This document shows positions 1 through 11,900 of a DNA stretch of 56,368 nucleotides, piece after piece. Both the position numbers and the translations under genes were made by a program. Position 1 is the stretch's first letter. The number at the start of each line of letters is the position of its first letter. Under the pieces are notes generated by a model. It had not been told where the DNA came from. It saw only the letters and a program-made list of their open reading frames with translations, and did no database searches. The DNA comes from Theristus sp. LFF4_11 (taxonomy: Eukaryota > Nematoda > Chromadorea > Monhysterida > Xyalidae), in NCBI GenBank assembly GCA_030248135.1, contig JASANC010004472.1, positions 1 through 56,368 of the forward strand, written 5' to 3'.

Positions 1-486
1 CGTGCACAGTGAAGGTCTGATTCATCCGCTAGGGTATTGTGCGACAATGCACATTACACATGCGAACAGGTTTTATTCAGCTTTTCTTGCTCAGTTCATT
101 TGTGTGTTTGTCAAAATCCAGAGAAATATTCTGAAGCTGGAAAACCATTCCCGAGCAGTAGCGAAAGTGCGGGGGGGGGTGGGGGAGGGTCCAATCCACC
201 GGTACTGCATTTGCACTCCTTTTAATAATGATGCATCACGCTAAGAATTACCGTGATCTATAAGACTTGGACCACTGATCTAACCTCGCCATTCAGTCTA
301 TTCAGCACACGCATTTAGTCGCATAGTACCTATCCTAAAAGAATGCGATAATATATCATAAAGTATGCAAACTTTTACTCGTGTCTCTGTTTATTCTGTT
401 TAAAGACCCCAAAAACACAAAACGCTCAACAAATCTGTGATAGAACCAGTATGACTTTTCTGTGTGATAAGTTCAAACGAGGCTGA
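1..486. other. Left edge, fragment of a G-rich repeat
   Basis: No gene was seen left of the BAR stop codon. At 153-191 a stretch with CAGTAGCGAAAGTGCGGG, then a G run and GGGTCC matches a dispersed repeat also present near 39900 and, reversed, near 41545. Confidence 0.6.
390..395 (-). terminator. PolyA signal of the intact BAR gene
   Basis: AATAAA on the minus strand about 90 bp past the stop codon of the intact BAR gene. Confidence 0.5.
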
Positions 487-1744
487 TCATAATTTGATGT
501 TTTGCTCAATGGTGGTGATGACACTCTGAAAGTAATCGGCACGCAGCTGCATGTATGCTAGCAGACAGAGTCGGTGGTGTTCACAATAGTCGTCCAGACG
601 ATTGCACATTTCCTGCACCTAAACACCACAAAAAACACGAATGTAAGATTTATGTAATTTGGCTTTCACAATGTTGCATTGGACATACAATCGAACCCTA
701 AATTATAGGCAAATAGCTGATTTTGGTGATCACATGATGCATACTTTCTGTACAGGACAGACTCCACCTCCACAGTGTATGCCTGGACAGAAAGCATGCA
801 TCACGTCATCTCCAACCCCTCAGCTGATTGCCTATAATTTAGAGTTCGACTGTGGTCATTTTCATGACTTTTCGCGGTTTGAGTCCGATTACTGCATTCA
901 CAGTCTCCACGTTTACCGCACCTTTGTCAACTGTTCGTCGTGCTGTTTCGTTTTTCTCTCAGCGCGCGCCTCAGCCGCCTCGCGGGCTGTCTTTGGTTTT
1001 GGACGGTCTTTGTCCTCTGATTCCTCTCTGACTGACTTTGTATCGCGTTCGGATGGCGGGTTGATGTCCGCTTTTGGATCACTGCTCATTGCCAATGCTC
1101 TGCTCTGAAACCCGGAGCTGTTTGTTAAAAAATCGTTTTATTGAAAAATTCACTTTTAACTCTGGACTTTTGCGGCATCCATGTCGAGTCGTGCTTTCTG
1201 CAAACGGTCACGTTCGTGCGTCAACGCTGCGCAGTCGACACGCATCCACTCCTGCAGCGGCATGCACACCTGGTCGCCCACCGACTTCACCAGTTTGCGC
1301 TCGCATGTCGCTGCAAACAGTGCGATGGTGTCGATAACACGGAACACAAGTGCTGCGTAAACTAAATGTGCTAGGGGACGCGCGATTCGAGCATGAGCAC
1401 CGTGGCGGTGACGATCGCAAGGAAGCTTGGCGGCGTGTGGGCGCACCGATTTTCGTGCACACGGCAGCGACGGCGAGCAGCGTCTGTGCGTACGTGCAGC
1501 CGCCGCCGGTCAGCCGTGTGCCGAGCGCGTGACACGCGTCTGCGAGTCCGTCCGTCTTGTTCGGCGGCTGTTTCGGATCTCCGTACTCATTCAGCACTGC
1601 GTTCATGCGCGTCACCAGTCGATTCGTGTTCTCTTTCAGCAGGTCGAACTGTTTCAATTGCGCTTCGAATTCGCCCGAATAGCGTGTGCTCGTCGCTCGG
1701 CCAGTCTTCTCTTTCACCGACTGCTTCCAACGCATGAACGCCAT
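487..1744 (-). CDS. BAR-domain protein, endophilin-B-like, intact copy
   Basis: Four exons (1447-1744, 1168-1310, 922-1104, 487-618) join in phase to give about 251 aa. The ATG at 1744 has an ACCATGG context. The protein aligns by eye over a whole N-BAR/BAR fold of endophilin-B type: helix 1 FMRWKQSVKEKTGRA, helix 2 ending PLQEWMRVD...HERDRLQKARLDMDAAK, which mirrors the endophilin LDLDA signature, and helix 3 NRLDDYCEHHRLCLLAYMQL. BAR dimers sense or bend membranes. No SH3 domain follows; the frame stops at 487-489 and none is seen to the window edge, so this is a BAR-only protein or a diverged relative. It lies downstream of dystrophin on the same strand. Its 5' flank is the end of the neighbouring duplicate. 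A polyA signal sits at 390-395. Confidence 0.75.
691..849. repeat. Imperfect hairpin element in BAR intron 3, copy 1
   Basis: Arms 691-756 and 782-849 are imperfect inverted repeats that begin TCGAACCCTAAATTATAGGC and end in the reverse complement TTTAGAGTTCGA, with a spacer of about 25 bp. This looks like a small MITE or a foldback element. No target duplication was recognised. A long processed hairpin is possible but unsupported. Confidence 0.7.
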
Positions 1745-2499
1745 GGTCGCCTGTTTGCATTGCAAGCAAGTTGGCGGACCAATACCGGTATTATTGACGG
1801 GGACTTGACGTGAATGATATGTTGGTCACTTACGAACTATGGAGAATGAATTGATGGGGTGTGGGTGTGACGTGTGATGTTCAGTAGACGCGGTGATGAT
1901 GACAACCAGTGTGAGGTCTTGTGCCCACCGAACTATTAGAGAGCGCTTAGAGAATTGCGGTTATGTGAAAACTAGTTTGTAGTTAGAATAAACAACTGAG
2001 CATGAGTTTCTGTTACTTTTATAAGATGATGATGTGAACACCTATCGTATTCGCTGGTTATTGGTTGCTTTGCTTTGCTGGATCATGACATTTATTGGCC
2101 CACGAACATTGAATCAGCATTGACAATGTTGCCGTTTTATTCGAACATCACTCTTGGCAATAAAAATCTCATGTGAATGTGTCAACATGACGGAAAAATG
2201 ATAAAATCTGATTTTTTACAGAATAACGCTGCAGTGATAACAAGAAAAACAATCAGGCAGTCACACGAGCACCACGGTAATGAAAAAAAAACGTTGAACA
2301 GAAATCAAACAAGCCGACAGAAACACAAGTCCAAGCATAATAGCAGTGCAAGCAAACTCGAGCACCAGTGATAATTTTGTTCTAAAACAACGCTGACGAT
2401 AAAACTGATCGTTAATTGAAAAGTGTTTTCGAAAGAATCGCCGGTTTTGCGCTTGCCAATGATGATGAATGACAGTCGCAAGTGCACCAGAAGTCAACA

Positions 2500-2642
2500 T
2501 CACGCTGCGTCGTCGTCCGTCGGCGACAAGTCGTCGTCTGATGTGACGGCCGTGTTCACCAGGTTGCCCATGGCGCGGCCCAGGTCAGCCGCTGACGTCA
2601 TCAGTGTCTCCATGCGAGCGTTCGTTCGATCCGCGCCAGAGT
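2500..2642 (-). pseudogene. Orphan copy of the dystrophin terminal exon
   Basis: This matches the dystrophin last exon at 4595-4737 with an offset of 2095 bases and no difference noticed by eye. It ends in the same acidic tail and stop. It lies downstream of the true last exon and has lost the original intron upstream; the acceptor CAG remains, but the sequence before it now belongs to the truncated BAR exon. Dystrophin transcripts normally would end at the upstream copy, so this one is probably unused. Confidence 0.75.
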
Positions 2643-2651
2643 CTGCACCAA

Positions 2652-3840
2652 TCATTCAAACCAGAGTCGGTGGTGTTCACAATAGTCGTCCAGACGATTG
2701 CACATTTCCTGCACCTAAACACCACAAAAAACACGAATGTAAGATTTATGTAATTTGGTTTTCACAATGTTGCATTGAACATACAGTCGAACCCTAAATT
2801 ATAGGCAAATAGCTGATTTTGGTGATCACATGATGCATACTTTCTGTACAGGACAGACTCCACCTCCACAGTGTATGCCTGGACAGAAAGCATGCATCAC
2901 GTCATCTCCAACCCCTCAGCTGATTGCCTATAATTTAGAGTTCGACTGTGGTCATTTTCATGACTTTTCGCGGTTTGAGTCCGATTACTGCATTCACAGT
3001 CTCCACGTTTACCGCACCTTTGTCAACTGTTCGTCGTGCTGTTTCGTTTTTCTCTCAGCGCGCGCCTCAGCCGCCTCGCGGGCTGTCTTTGGTTTTGGAC
3101 GGTCTTTGTCCTCTGATTCCTCTCTGACTGACTTTGTATCGCGTTCGGATGGCGGGTTGATGTCCGCTTTTGGATCACTGCTCATTGCCAATGCTCTGCT
3201 CTGAAACCCGGAGCTGTTTGTTAAAAAATCGTTTTATTGAAAAATTCACTTTTAACTCTGGACTTTTGCGGCATCCATGTCGAGTCGTGCTTTCTGCAAA
3301 CGGTCACGTTCGTGCGTCAACGCTGCGCAGTCGACACGCATCCACTCCTGCAGCGGCATGCACACCTGGTCGCCCACCGACTTCACCAGTTTGCGCTCGC
3401 ATGTCGCTGCAAACAGTGCGATGGTGTCGATAACACGGAACACAAGTGCTGCGTAAACTAAATGTGCTAGGGGACGCGCGATTCGAGCATGAGCACCGTG
3501 GCGGTGACGATCGCAAGGAAGCTTGGCGGCGTGTGGGCGCACCGATTTTCGTGCACACGGCAGCGACGGCGAGCAGCGTCTGTGCGTACGTGCAGCCGCC
3601 GCCGGTCAGCCGTGTGCCGAGCGCGTGACACGCGTCTGCGAGTCCGTCCGTCTTGTTCGGCGGCTGTTTCGGATCTCCGTACTCATTCAGCACTGCGTTC
3701 ATGCGCGTCACCAGTCGATTCGTGTTCTCTTTCAGCAGGTCGAACTGTTTCAATTGCGCTTCGAATTCGCCCGAATAGCGTGTGCTCGTCGCTCGGCCAG
3801 TCTTCTCTTTCACCGACTGCTTCCAACGCATGAACGCCAT
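2652..3840 (-). pseudogene. BAR-domain protein, duplicate copy with truncated last exon
   Basis: Exons 3543-3840, 3264-3406 and 3018-3200 appear identical to those of the left copy. The fourth exon (2652-2714) keeps its acceptor and 17 codons, then crosses the duplication junction and ends after three new codons (WFE, stop). The predicted product is about 228 aa and lacks the last 26 residues of BAR helix 3. It could still be expressed, since its upstream region is the original one, but the BAR dimer would lose part of its third helix and no native polyA site follows. It is called a pseudogene because of this loss; a shortened functional isoform is the alternative. Confidence 0.65.
2787..2945. 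repeat. Imperfect hairpin element in BAR intron 3, copy 2
   Basis: The same foldback as at 691-849, carried along by the tandem duplication. Confidence 0.7.
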
Positions 3841-4186
3841 GGTCGCCTGTTTGCATTGCAAGCAAGTTGGCGGACCAATACCGGTATTATTGACGGGGAC
3901 TTGACGTGAATGATATGTTGGTCACTTACGAACTATGGAGAATGAATTGATGGGGTGTGGGTGTGACGTGTGATGTTCAGTAGACGCGGTGATGATGACA
4001 ACCAGTGTGAGGTCTTGTGCCCACCGAACTATTAGAGAGCGCTTAGAGAATTGCGGTTATGTGAAAACTAGTTTGTAGTTAGAATAAACAACTGAGCATG
4101 AGTTTCTGTTACTTTTATAAGATGATGATGTGAACACCTATCGTATTCGCTGGTTATTGGTTGCTTTGCTTTGCTGGATCATGACA

Positions 4187-4237
4187 TTTATTGGCCCACG
4201 AACATTGAATCAGCATTGACAATGTTGCCGTTTTATT
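4187..4237 (-). terminator. PolyA signals of dystrophin
   Basis: Two AATAAA hexamers on the minus strand (4232-4237 and 4187-4192), 360-410 bp beyond the dystrophin stop and about 350 bp before the next BAR start codon. Copies also exist in unit 1. Confidence 0.45.
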
Positions 4238-4594
4238 CGAACATCACTCTTGGCAATAAAAATCTCATGTGAATGTGTCAACATGACGGAAAAATGATAA
4301 AATCTGATTTTTTACAGAATAACGCTGCAGTGATAACAAGAAAAACAATCAGGCAGTCACACGAGCACCACGGTAATGAAAAAAAACGTTGAACAGAAAT
4401 CAAACAGGCCGACAGAAACACAAGTCCAAGCATAATAGCAGTGCAAGCAAACTCGAGCACCAGTGATAATTTTGTTCTAAAACAACGCTGACGATAAAAC
4501 TGATCGTTAATTGAAAAGTGTTTTCGAAAGAATCGCCGGTTTTGCGCTTGCCAATGATGATGAATGACAGTCGCAAGTGCACCAGAAGTCAACA

Positions 4595-5996
4595 TCACGC
4601 TGCGTCGTCGTCCGTCGGCGACAAGTCGTCGTCTGATGTGACGGCCGTGTTCACCAGGTTGCCCATGGCGCGGCCCAGGTCAGCCGCTGACGTCATCAGT
4701 GTCTCCATGCGAGCGTTCGTTCGATCCGCGCCAGAGTCTGCACCAATGATTCAAACGCGATTTTGTTTGTTTGAAAACAAAACAAATGTTGATGGCAATG
4801 ACGATACGAAACACTGACCAGATGCGGGATCTTCGGTTGTAGCGGTTGCGATTTGGAATGCCTGCGGGCGGATGGGCGCACCGGCGCTTGATGCGATGCT
4901 CGATTGGTCGAGGGGCGCGGGCGACAGAGCCATCGTGGCCGTTGGCAGCGCGCCAGACATTTGCTGCTGAAATTGGTTGTTAGTTGGAAATAAGCCAGCC
5001 CAGGAAGTGAGTGGCCAGCAGCCGTATTCCGTTGTATTGCGAACTCTGACCTCTTGTATGAGCCGTTTTAGCCGCTGCAACTGAGCCTCGAGCTGCATGT
5101 TGTGCTCCTCCAGCACACGACTACGCTGCTCCAGACGCTGTTTGTGTTGCCTCAACGCTCTCGCCTCAGCCAGTAAGTCCTCCTCACTAATGATGTCACC
5201 ACCGGCTGTGCTGCCCGGATGGATGGAGACACCAGATTGTTGCAACGGTGACTGCACGGCACTCGGTGGCAATGTGGACGCTGGGTGACTCAGTTGACCC
5301 ATTGAACGATAGCCCGATGTTACTGCAATTGCATATACGTGTGGTTGCATTTGTTTTCGTCCATTTCTTGTATCATCGGTTCTAATGAAAGCACAAGCGC
5401 AGCTTACTCATCGACTGGTGTCCACCTGACTGCCGTCTACCCAATGATCCGTTTGTCATCAGATGCGGCGTTGACGTGGAGGCAGTCTGTTGCAGTCCAC
5501 CAAAACTGCCGCGCAATCGGTCGTATTCAAGCTGAAATCAAAGAGAACCAGCCTGTTTGAGAGCGACTGAGAGTGCTTTTGATGATGCGTTCAGCGGACG
5601 CGCCTGCAATGCACGGTTTTCGTCCTCGAGCTGTCTGAGCAGATTGTCAAGCTCCTCCTTCTGCATGTGATCGATGGTGTTGACGATCTGCGCCGGACTC
5701 TGCGGTATGTTCGTCACGAGCGGCTGTGCAGTGGCTGCACCTGGCGTTGTTGGCGCTGCTAACGGCTGCAATCCACCGAGACTGTTAGTCAACTGCGCTA
5801 TAGCATCGTGCTCCTGCTGCAAGTCACGTCGGTCGTTTTAAGCACATCTTTATCCTGATCGTTCTTTATGATTCATAAAAAGACAACACAATCTACCTGC
5901 TGTTCTGGGCTGGTCGCAACTCCGTTCACTGCTGTCGGCTTCGCCACAACTGCAACGGTGCAGCTGTCTGTCGAAGGCGCTTCAGCGGTGCGCAGC
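4595..5996 (-). CDS. dys-1: Dystrophin C-terminus: coiled coils and terminal exon
   Basis: Exon 5897-5996 is a variable linker. Exon 5816 to about 5560 holds the first leucine heptads ([20 protein letters not shown]). Exon 5408-5531 continues [15 protein letters not shown]. Exon 5051-5322 holds the second coiled coil ([16 protein letters not shown] then [18 protein letters not shown]), which in family members binds dystrobrevin. Exon 4819-4966 is a Pro/Ala/Ser linker. The last exon, 4595-4737, ends with [19 protein letters not shown] and an acidic tail; a short [13 protein letters not shown] helix at the very end is how I remember invertebrate dystrophins. The phase-1 junction of the last two exons uses donor GTCAGT and acceptor TTGGTGCAG. 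The donor of the exon near 5560 is not certain. Confidence 0.9.
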
Positions 5997-8900
5997 CTGC
6001 AGCGCACAGAGCACGTCTGGCTTCACATTTGTGAGCATATCAAAATGCAAATACCCGAAACGCAAGTGATCACTGATAAACGCACTGACCGATCGGCCAT
6101 CGCGTGCACTTTATTGTGCACCAGTTGCGTGTCAGCGTTTGTTGGCGCGGTGCCGCGCGTTTCCATTGGTGTGCCTTCGGCCACAGACTGCAGAGGAAGA
6201 TAGCCAACGCGAGGCGACTTGCTTCGTGTGCGCGCCAGCTTATTACGCACGATACGACCGAAATCCTTGAGATCTTCACCGGATGTTGTCTGAAATGCCA
6301 GTTATTCAATCCTGTTTGACACAGCGCATGAGACACTAAAAAACAGCAGCCCCAATTTACCGGCACACAGTACTCCTTCATTGGATGTAACGCTTTGTGG
6401 CCCTTGGACGCACGTTGCGAAAAGAAACAGTTCTGGCACATGTCGAAATTGAAGCATTTTAGACAGCGATATCTGAATAAGTTATAGAGGTGAGTCAAAA
6501 TCAAAAAAATGAAACCTGCAATCAGTGAGAAGCACAACAACAGTTTGTTTGCTCATACCTCATGCCAACAATCGGAAACATTTTGCAGACGTTGCATTTC
6601 GCCTGGTGCTTGCATGTTTCGGAGGCAGCCACTCTGTGCAACACTGGCAGCCAAACCAATGACTGCGGCTCACATTTCAACCAGTCCAAATACTGATCAA
6701 GTGTAACTGCGTGCGGATATTGTACCTAGAAATGGAAACAACCTGCAACCATGAACAAGACAATAAATTTCGAATTACAGGATAAGTTTAAAAAAACGTG
6801 TATTTTACCCGTTGGAAGCAACTCCTAACGCTTGGCTCCACATTTGTGCCACCGAATGCGGCCACTTCACCAAAGAACTTCGGCAACTGCATACAGTCCC
6901 AGAGCAGAAGCGCCATCTTTTTTTGGTCCATTGAGCCGCCGGTGCTAACCAGACTAAATAGATCTGCAAAGCACGCATGCATCTCTGGAAGCTCTTCATC
7001 TCAGCCAAAGCCAAACGAAATTCCATCAGCAACAACGAACATTTATATTTTTCTTCGAGATCGGCGCAGCACAACATGCACATGACCACTTTCAATGAGA
7101 GCACTCGGATCGAGCCACTGCGCGATCTGAAACGCAAAAAAAACTAACAAAAATAACAGTCCAGGAAGGAAAAAAGTCCGAAAACAAAACTTACGGATCA
7201 TAAACATTGAGCAAAAAGTTGAGACAAAGATCGATGGCTAGTGGGAGACTTTTCAGCAGCGCAGGGTACAGCGACTGAACGTGCTCGAAGATCGGCAGCA
7301 GCACCATGACCAGCTCGCTGACGTCCAGCGCACGCTCGTTCGCGTTCTTGAGGCCGCACTGGTCGAACAGACGAGACATCTCCGGTAATTGGACAAGATC
7401 AACTGAAATGAACTGGCTTTTAGAGACTTTATGATTTTTGTTTTTAATGCATCATCGAAAATTCCATCATTGGTCCAAAAAGTGTATTTTGTATGTCCCG
7501 ATAGAGCTTGATTGAAGCAACAGCACAAAAATTTTTAGTTCGATTTCACACGAGATAACTTGATTCACTTACGAAAGAGTCGTTTCTGCAGGGCGCGCAG
7601 TTTCATGCCGGTTCTGTAGGCCGAGAATTTCACCTCGTTGAACTCGCACAAGCGCACCATCAGCTCCGTCATTTTCGGATGATCCCATTGCGTTTTCTCC
7701 GAGTCGTGACTGGAAAATAGTGCAAAATGAGTATCTGTCAAACTTTGTTTGAAATGAAAAATTCATGAAAAACCAAGAAAACAATTACTTGACAAAGTAC
7801 GGCACGCGATTGGATGCGATCGATCGCTCCCACGGCGCAACAACGGAGGCCATCAGGAAATGCTGCGAACTCGGCCCGAAGTCCTTGAGTGCGGCGTCCA
7901 CAGCAGCGATCCTCTGTTGTGCGTGTGCCTCGAGTGCTTTGTAGCGTTTGTTCAATGCGTCCAAAGTGCGTGAGGCCGCTGGTGACAGCTGCACGTTCTC
8001 AGCCAGCAGCCGTGCGCACTGGTCGTTCACGTCATCCACATATGAACGCGCCGACGCAAGACGATGCTTGAAACTCTGCAAAATCAGCAAATATGCATCA
8101 CAGTACGGTCACGAACTTTTGTCATCCAGCAAAATTGCGCTGCTTTTCCAAGTGAGGGAAATAAATAAACCCCCAGTGAGTGAGCAAGTACTAAGAGACC
8201 TTCGCATCAGCCATTTGATGCGGCAACTCGTCCAACTGAACGTCCTTCACTGGTTTCCACGCTCGTTTGCTCGTCTCCAATTTCAGCAGATTCAGATCGC
8301 ACGCTTGCACCGCTTTGTCGTATTGAAGAAATTGCTGAAGATTTGAAAAAAAACGAACGTAAACTGCGACGCAGAAGCTAATACTCCTATATAGCGTTGT
8401 TTCACCGTGAGCACATCCTCGACAATGTGGTACCAGCGGTCGGTTTTCTCCTTGAGTTGTTTCCATTTCATTTCCAGCGTATCACTTTCGACCTTCAATT
8501 GCTGCGCCAAGCGACGCGCCTCGCGGCGTAATGTCGCTTCGGCTGCAATTGCGTTTACGAACCAAGACTGTTATTCGCATTTGCATTTGCTCTCTGCTGC
8601 AGTGAATGCTGCTTTGCGTTTGCATTAACAAGCCGGTTAATTGTAGAGCACACAAGAGCAGTTGCGCATTGCAGCTGTCATACGTGAACAACAACATCGA
8701 GTGCCACTGACCGTCATCAGCGACTGGCTCGTCTGCGTACGTCGGCCGTAGGTCTTGCTGCACCAGGTAGCTGTGCGTCATCTTGATCGTCTCACCGACA
8801 CTCGCCTCTCGCTGCTCAATCTCACTCGTCAACCGCTGCAATTCACCGAAATGCTTGGAACTGCGCGACAAGCGAGAAATGAACAAGCGCCAGGTAACCT

Positions 8901-11900
8901 TAACGAATTGCATCTGCTCAGTGACGTGCTCCAAGTCCCCGCCGACCGGCGACTGCTGCAGGATGGCGCGATCCTGGGTGTCCGTCCAGTAAATGTGCTC
9001 CTTCAATGCGCTCGTCAGTCGTTCCCATTGCTCTTGTGCACACTCCAGTCGGTCTCTGCATTTCGCTTGTGCAGTCAGCCAACGCAGCACACACAGCAAC
9101 ACCAACACACTGGCACACACACCTGACCACTTTGCACTGTTCGTTCATGAGTCGCCAGTGCGTGTTGAGCGTGTCCAAGCGTTGCAGCATCGCTTGTCGC
9201 TCCGGCCCCTTCGCGTCCATCGAGTCGCTCAGTTTGCTGCCCATGTCGCGAATCGACTGCAGAACATCCGTGTGCGCTTCGATTTCATGCTCAAGCTCCT
9301 AGAACGTTTCGAATGTTAGCAGTGCTTACGAGAAGCTCCCAGCGGCATACCACGCAACGCAAACAACGCTAGTTGCAGTGTCTGGCGGTTGTTGAAATCA
9401 TACATATAGATGTTGAGCAATATGCTCAGTGAATGGTTGCGCTGTGCCGAGTTCAGTACGCATAAGACAGACAGACATTATTTATAAGCATGAAAGAGAG
9501 AAGTATCTGTGTGTCAGTGTCAGCGCACATTCACTGTCGTGTCGGCGACGCATAACAGAGCTACGCACACATCGAACAAGCAAGCCGATTTGACTGTGCT
9601 GACGGTGCAGCAGTAAGCCGTGCATACTTGCGTAGCACAGGTGTACATGTGTGCAATGCACTCGCTTGCTGTATGACTGTAATGCCCGCGCAGATAATAT
9701 TCTCAAAATGTGACATTAGCCGCCATCGAACGACAACAACTTTGCATGCTTCGTAACATTTGCAGAGCACTAATTTGCTGATTCTTTCGACCGAATGTCA
9801 AACACAGACGTATGTGACAGAACAAACACGAACATTCGAAAACGTTCGTTTTCAGCGTTCTTCGTTTGTGTTTCAGCAACATATTTGCATGAATGACTGA
9901 AAACCTAGAGTGTTTCATGTTCAGGAAACGGCGTTCACATGCGTGAGTGGTTGCGTTGTCGGTGTGTGTGACGTTTCTTGATTGAGCGAGCATTAAAAAG
10001 TTTTCAGTAACCGATATGCAGAGCCGTGAAACTTGCCTACTATCATAATTACAGGTTTCAAATCGCAACACTGCACCCGAAACGAGCACTTATCTTGGCC
10101 AGCTGACTATAAAAGTGCGCGCAAGCAAAAACGGCTTGTCTTGAATGCTGACGTGACACGTTTCCGTCTGCCAAGGTGCCACACCAGCACGGCGAAACCA
10201 AAGCGCATTTCAATTTGTGCTTCTCTGCCGCTGACTACACTACATATGTTAGTTTCGGAAGACCTTTTGTCGATCGATCCAAGCGCGTCGCTTCTGGGCG
10301 TCTTTGATCGCCTGCACGTTGTCCGTCTCGACAAAGAGATCAGCGGAGATTTCCGCCATTTTCGCCTGCCACTCCTCAAACTCGCGCAGTGCCGTCTGCA
10401 AGTCCTTGCGACTGCGTATGGACGCCTCGAGCACTGCGCGCCGGATGCGTAAACTGCGCACATTTTGCATTGCTTGCTTTTGCACCACCATAAAAACACT
10501 TCTTTGCCACAAACAACAGTCTTCATGCATGTAAGCAACAGTTGCATGCTTACTTTTTTGCGCTTAAAAATAGTTTTTCTGGAGAACAACGTTGTTGTGC
10601 ACCGGATTACTACTGACAATAGTGCGCGAGCGCTCACTTGTCGTTAAACTTGCTCCATTGCGTGTTCAGCTGCGAGGCGGTGTGACTGAGCGCCGTGGCA
10701 TCGTCGTTCGGGTACTTGTCGAGCAGCTGGTTGGAGCGTTGGTTCAGCTCGGTCATCTTCTCTTTGTACACGTCCAGGTCAGAAATGAAACTCTGCACCA
10801 GACGCAGTTCGGTCTGAGAAAATGAAAATGAAGACGGTTTATTTGTTTCACAGCTTCACAAAGAGGAGACTTCCAATACGACAAACTCTGTCATACACTT
10901 ATTGTCAAGGTTTTGGGTTCTCCGACGTCGAAAAAAACTAGTTTCAATCTTTATGTGGCAATTCAACACAACCCTTTTAGGGGCCTCGGATCACTTAACC
11001 AATTTTCAATTCCCGTGTCAAGCTTCTCGGAACGGAAACATTACAGTGGTTGACTGACATGCAGTTCATCAATGGTCATATCTTTGGTCTTTGTTGCTTC
11101 GGTGGTGCATCGTTTTCCCTCAGTGAGCCACATTTGCACGGATGTTTTCAGCAGGTCCCAGTCTCGGCTGTCTTCCACGACACGTGCCAACTGGCGCTTG
11201 CGTCGATTCACGCCGAACACTGCACGCTCCCACTCGTGCGACAGCAGTTCCGCTGGCAATGTTCAACATTTGCTTACTCGCTTGCTTTCTTACTTTGCTT
11301 GCTGTTTTGTCATCGATTTTTCTGGATTTCTTAGAAAATTCGGCAAAAGCCAAAAGAATAAATCAGACGCAGACACCTTTATGTTGGACATCGGGCTCAC
11401 GAGCATCCTCTAGAATTCGAATCAATTGCAGTCGTCGTGTTTGTAAATTATCGAGGAAATTCTGAACAAAAAAACAAAAGATTTCAATAAACCAAACTTA
11501 GATGATGCATGCAAAAAACAAACAATCCCCCGGCGGCGCACACACCTGCTGCGTTTTGCTGGCCACCTTCATGGCGTCAATGTCGACCAAGTCCACCTGT
11601 TTCTCACATTCGCGTTGCGTGTCCTGCAGCCAGTGCTTCAGGTGCGTCAGCTCGCGAATCTGCTCCTGCCCTTTTGCCGACAGATTCGGATACTGCTGCG
11701 CGATACGGTTCATCGACATGTTCTCCAGTTCCATGACTGAAACGTAAAGGCGGCTTTCAAAACATTACCGACTGAGAAAATTAATGAACAAGAGTTGTTG
11801 GTTGGTTTGATGGCGTCACCTTGCTGTGCGTGCGATGCGACGGCAGCAGCGACCACAGCATCAGCCTCTTCCGCGGTCGTCGGTTTGCCGCCGGTTGTCG

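Larger units (their letters stand above)
566..2661. repeat. Tandem duplication, unit 1 (left)
   Basis: A 2096-bp unit repeated directly at 2662-4756. Only a few substitutions were noticed, such as three in 660-690 versus 2756-2786, one near 2653/4748, and a shorter A run near 4380. It holds the BAR gene exons 1-3, most of exon 4 and the extra dystrophin exon. Confidence 0.97.
2662..4756. repeat. Tandem duplication, unit 2 (right)
   Basis: A 2095-bp unit in direct orientation, abutting unit 1 without spacer. Comparing the outer flanks with the internal junction shows no shared bases at the breakpoint (CAAAC joined to CAGAG). The right end falls in the last dystrophin intron and the left end inside BAR exon 4. 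Confidence 0.97.

Noticed and set aside
913..1095. Separate short minus-strand gene starting MAMSSDPKADIN
   Set aside because: It is exon 3 of the BAR gene; the upstream acceptor and phase place it after the AARLDMDAAK-type exon, not as its own gene.
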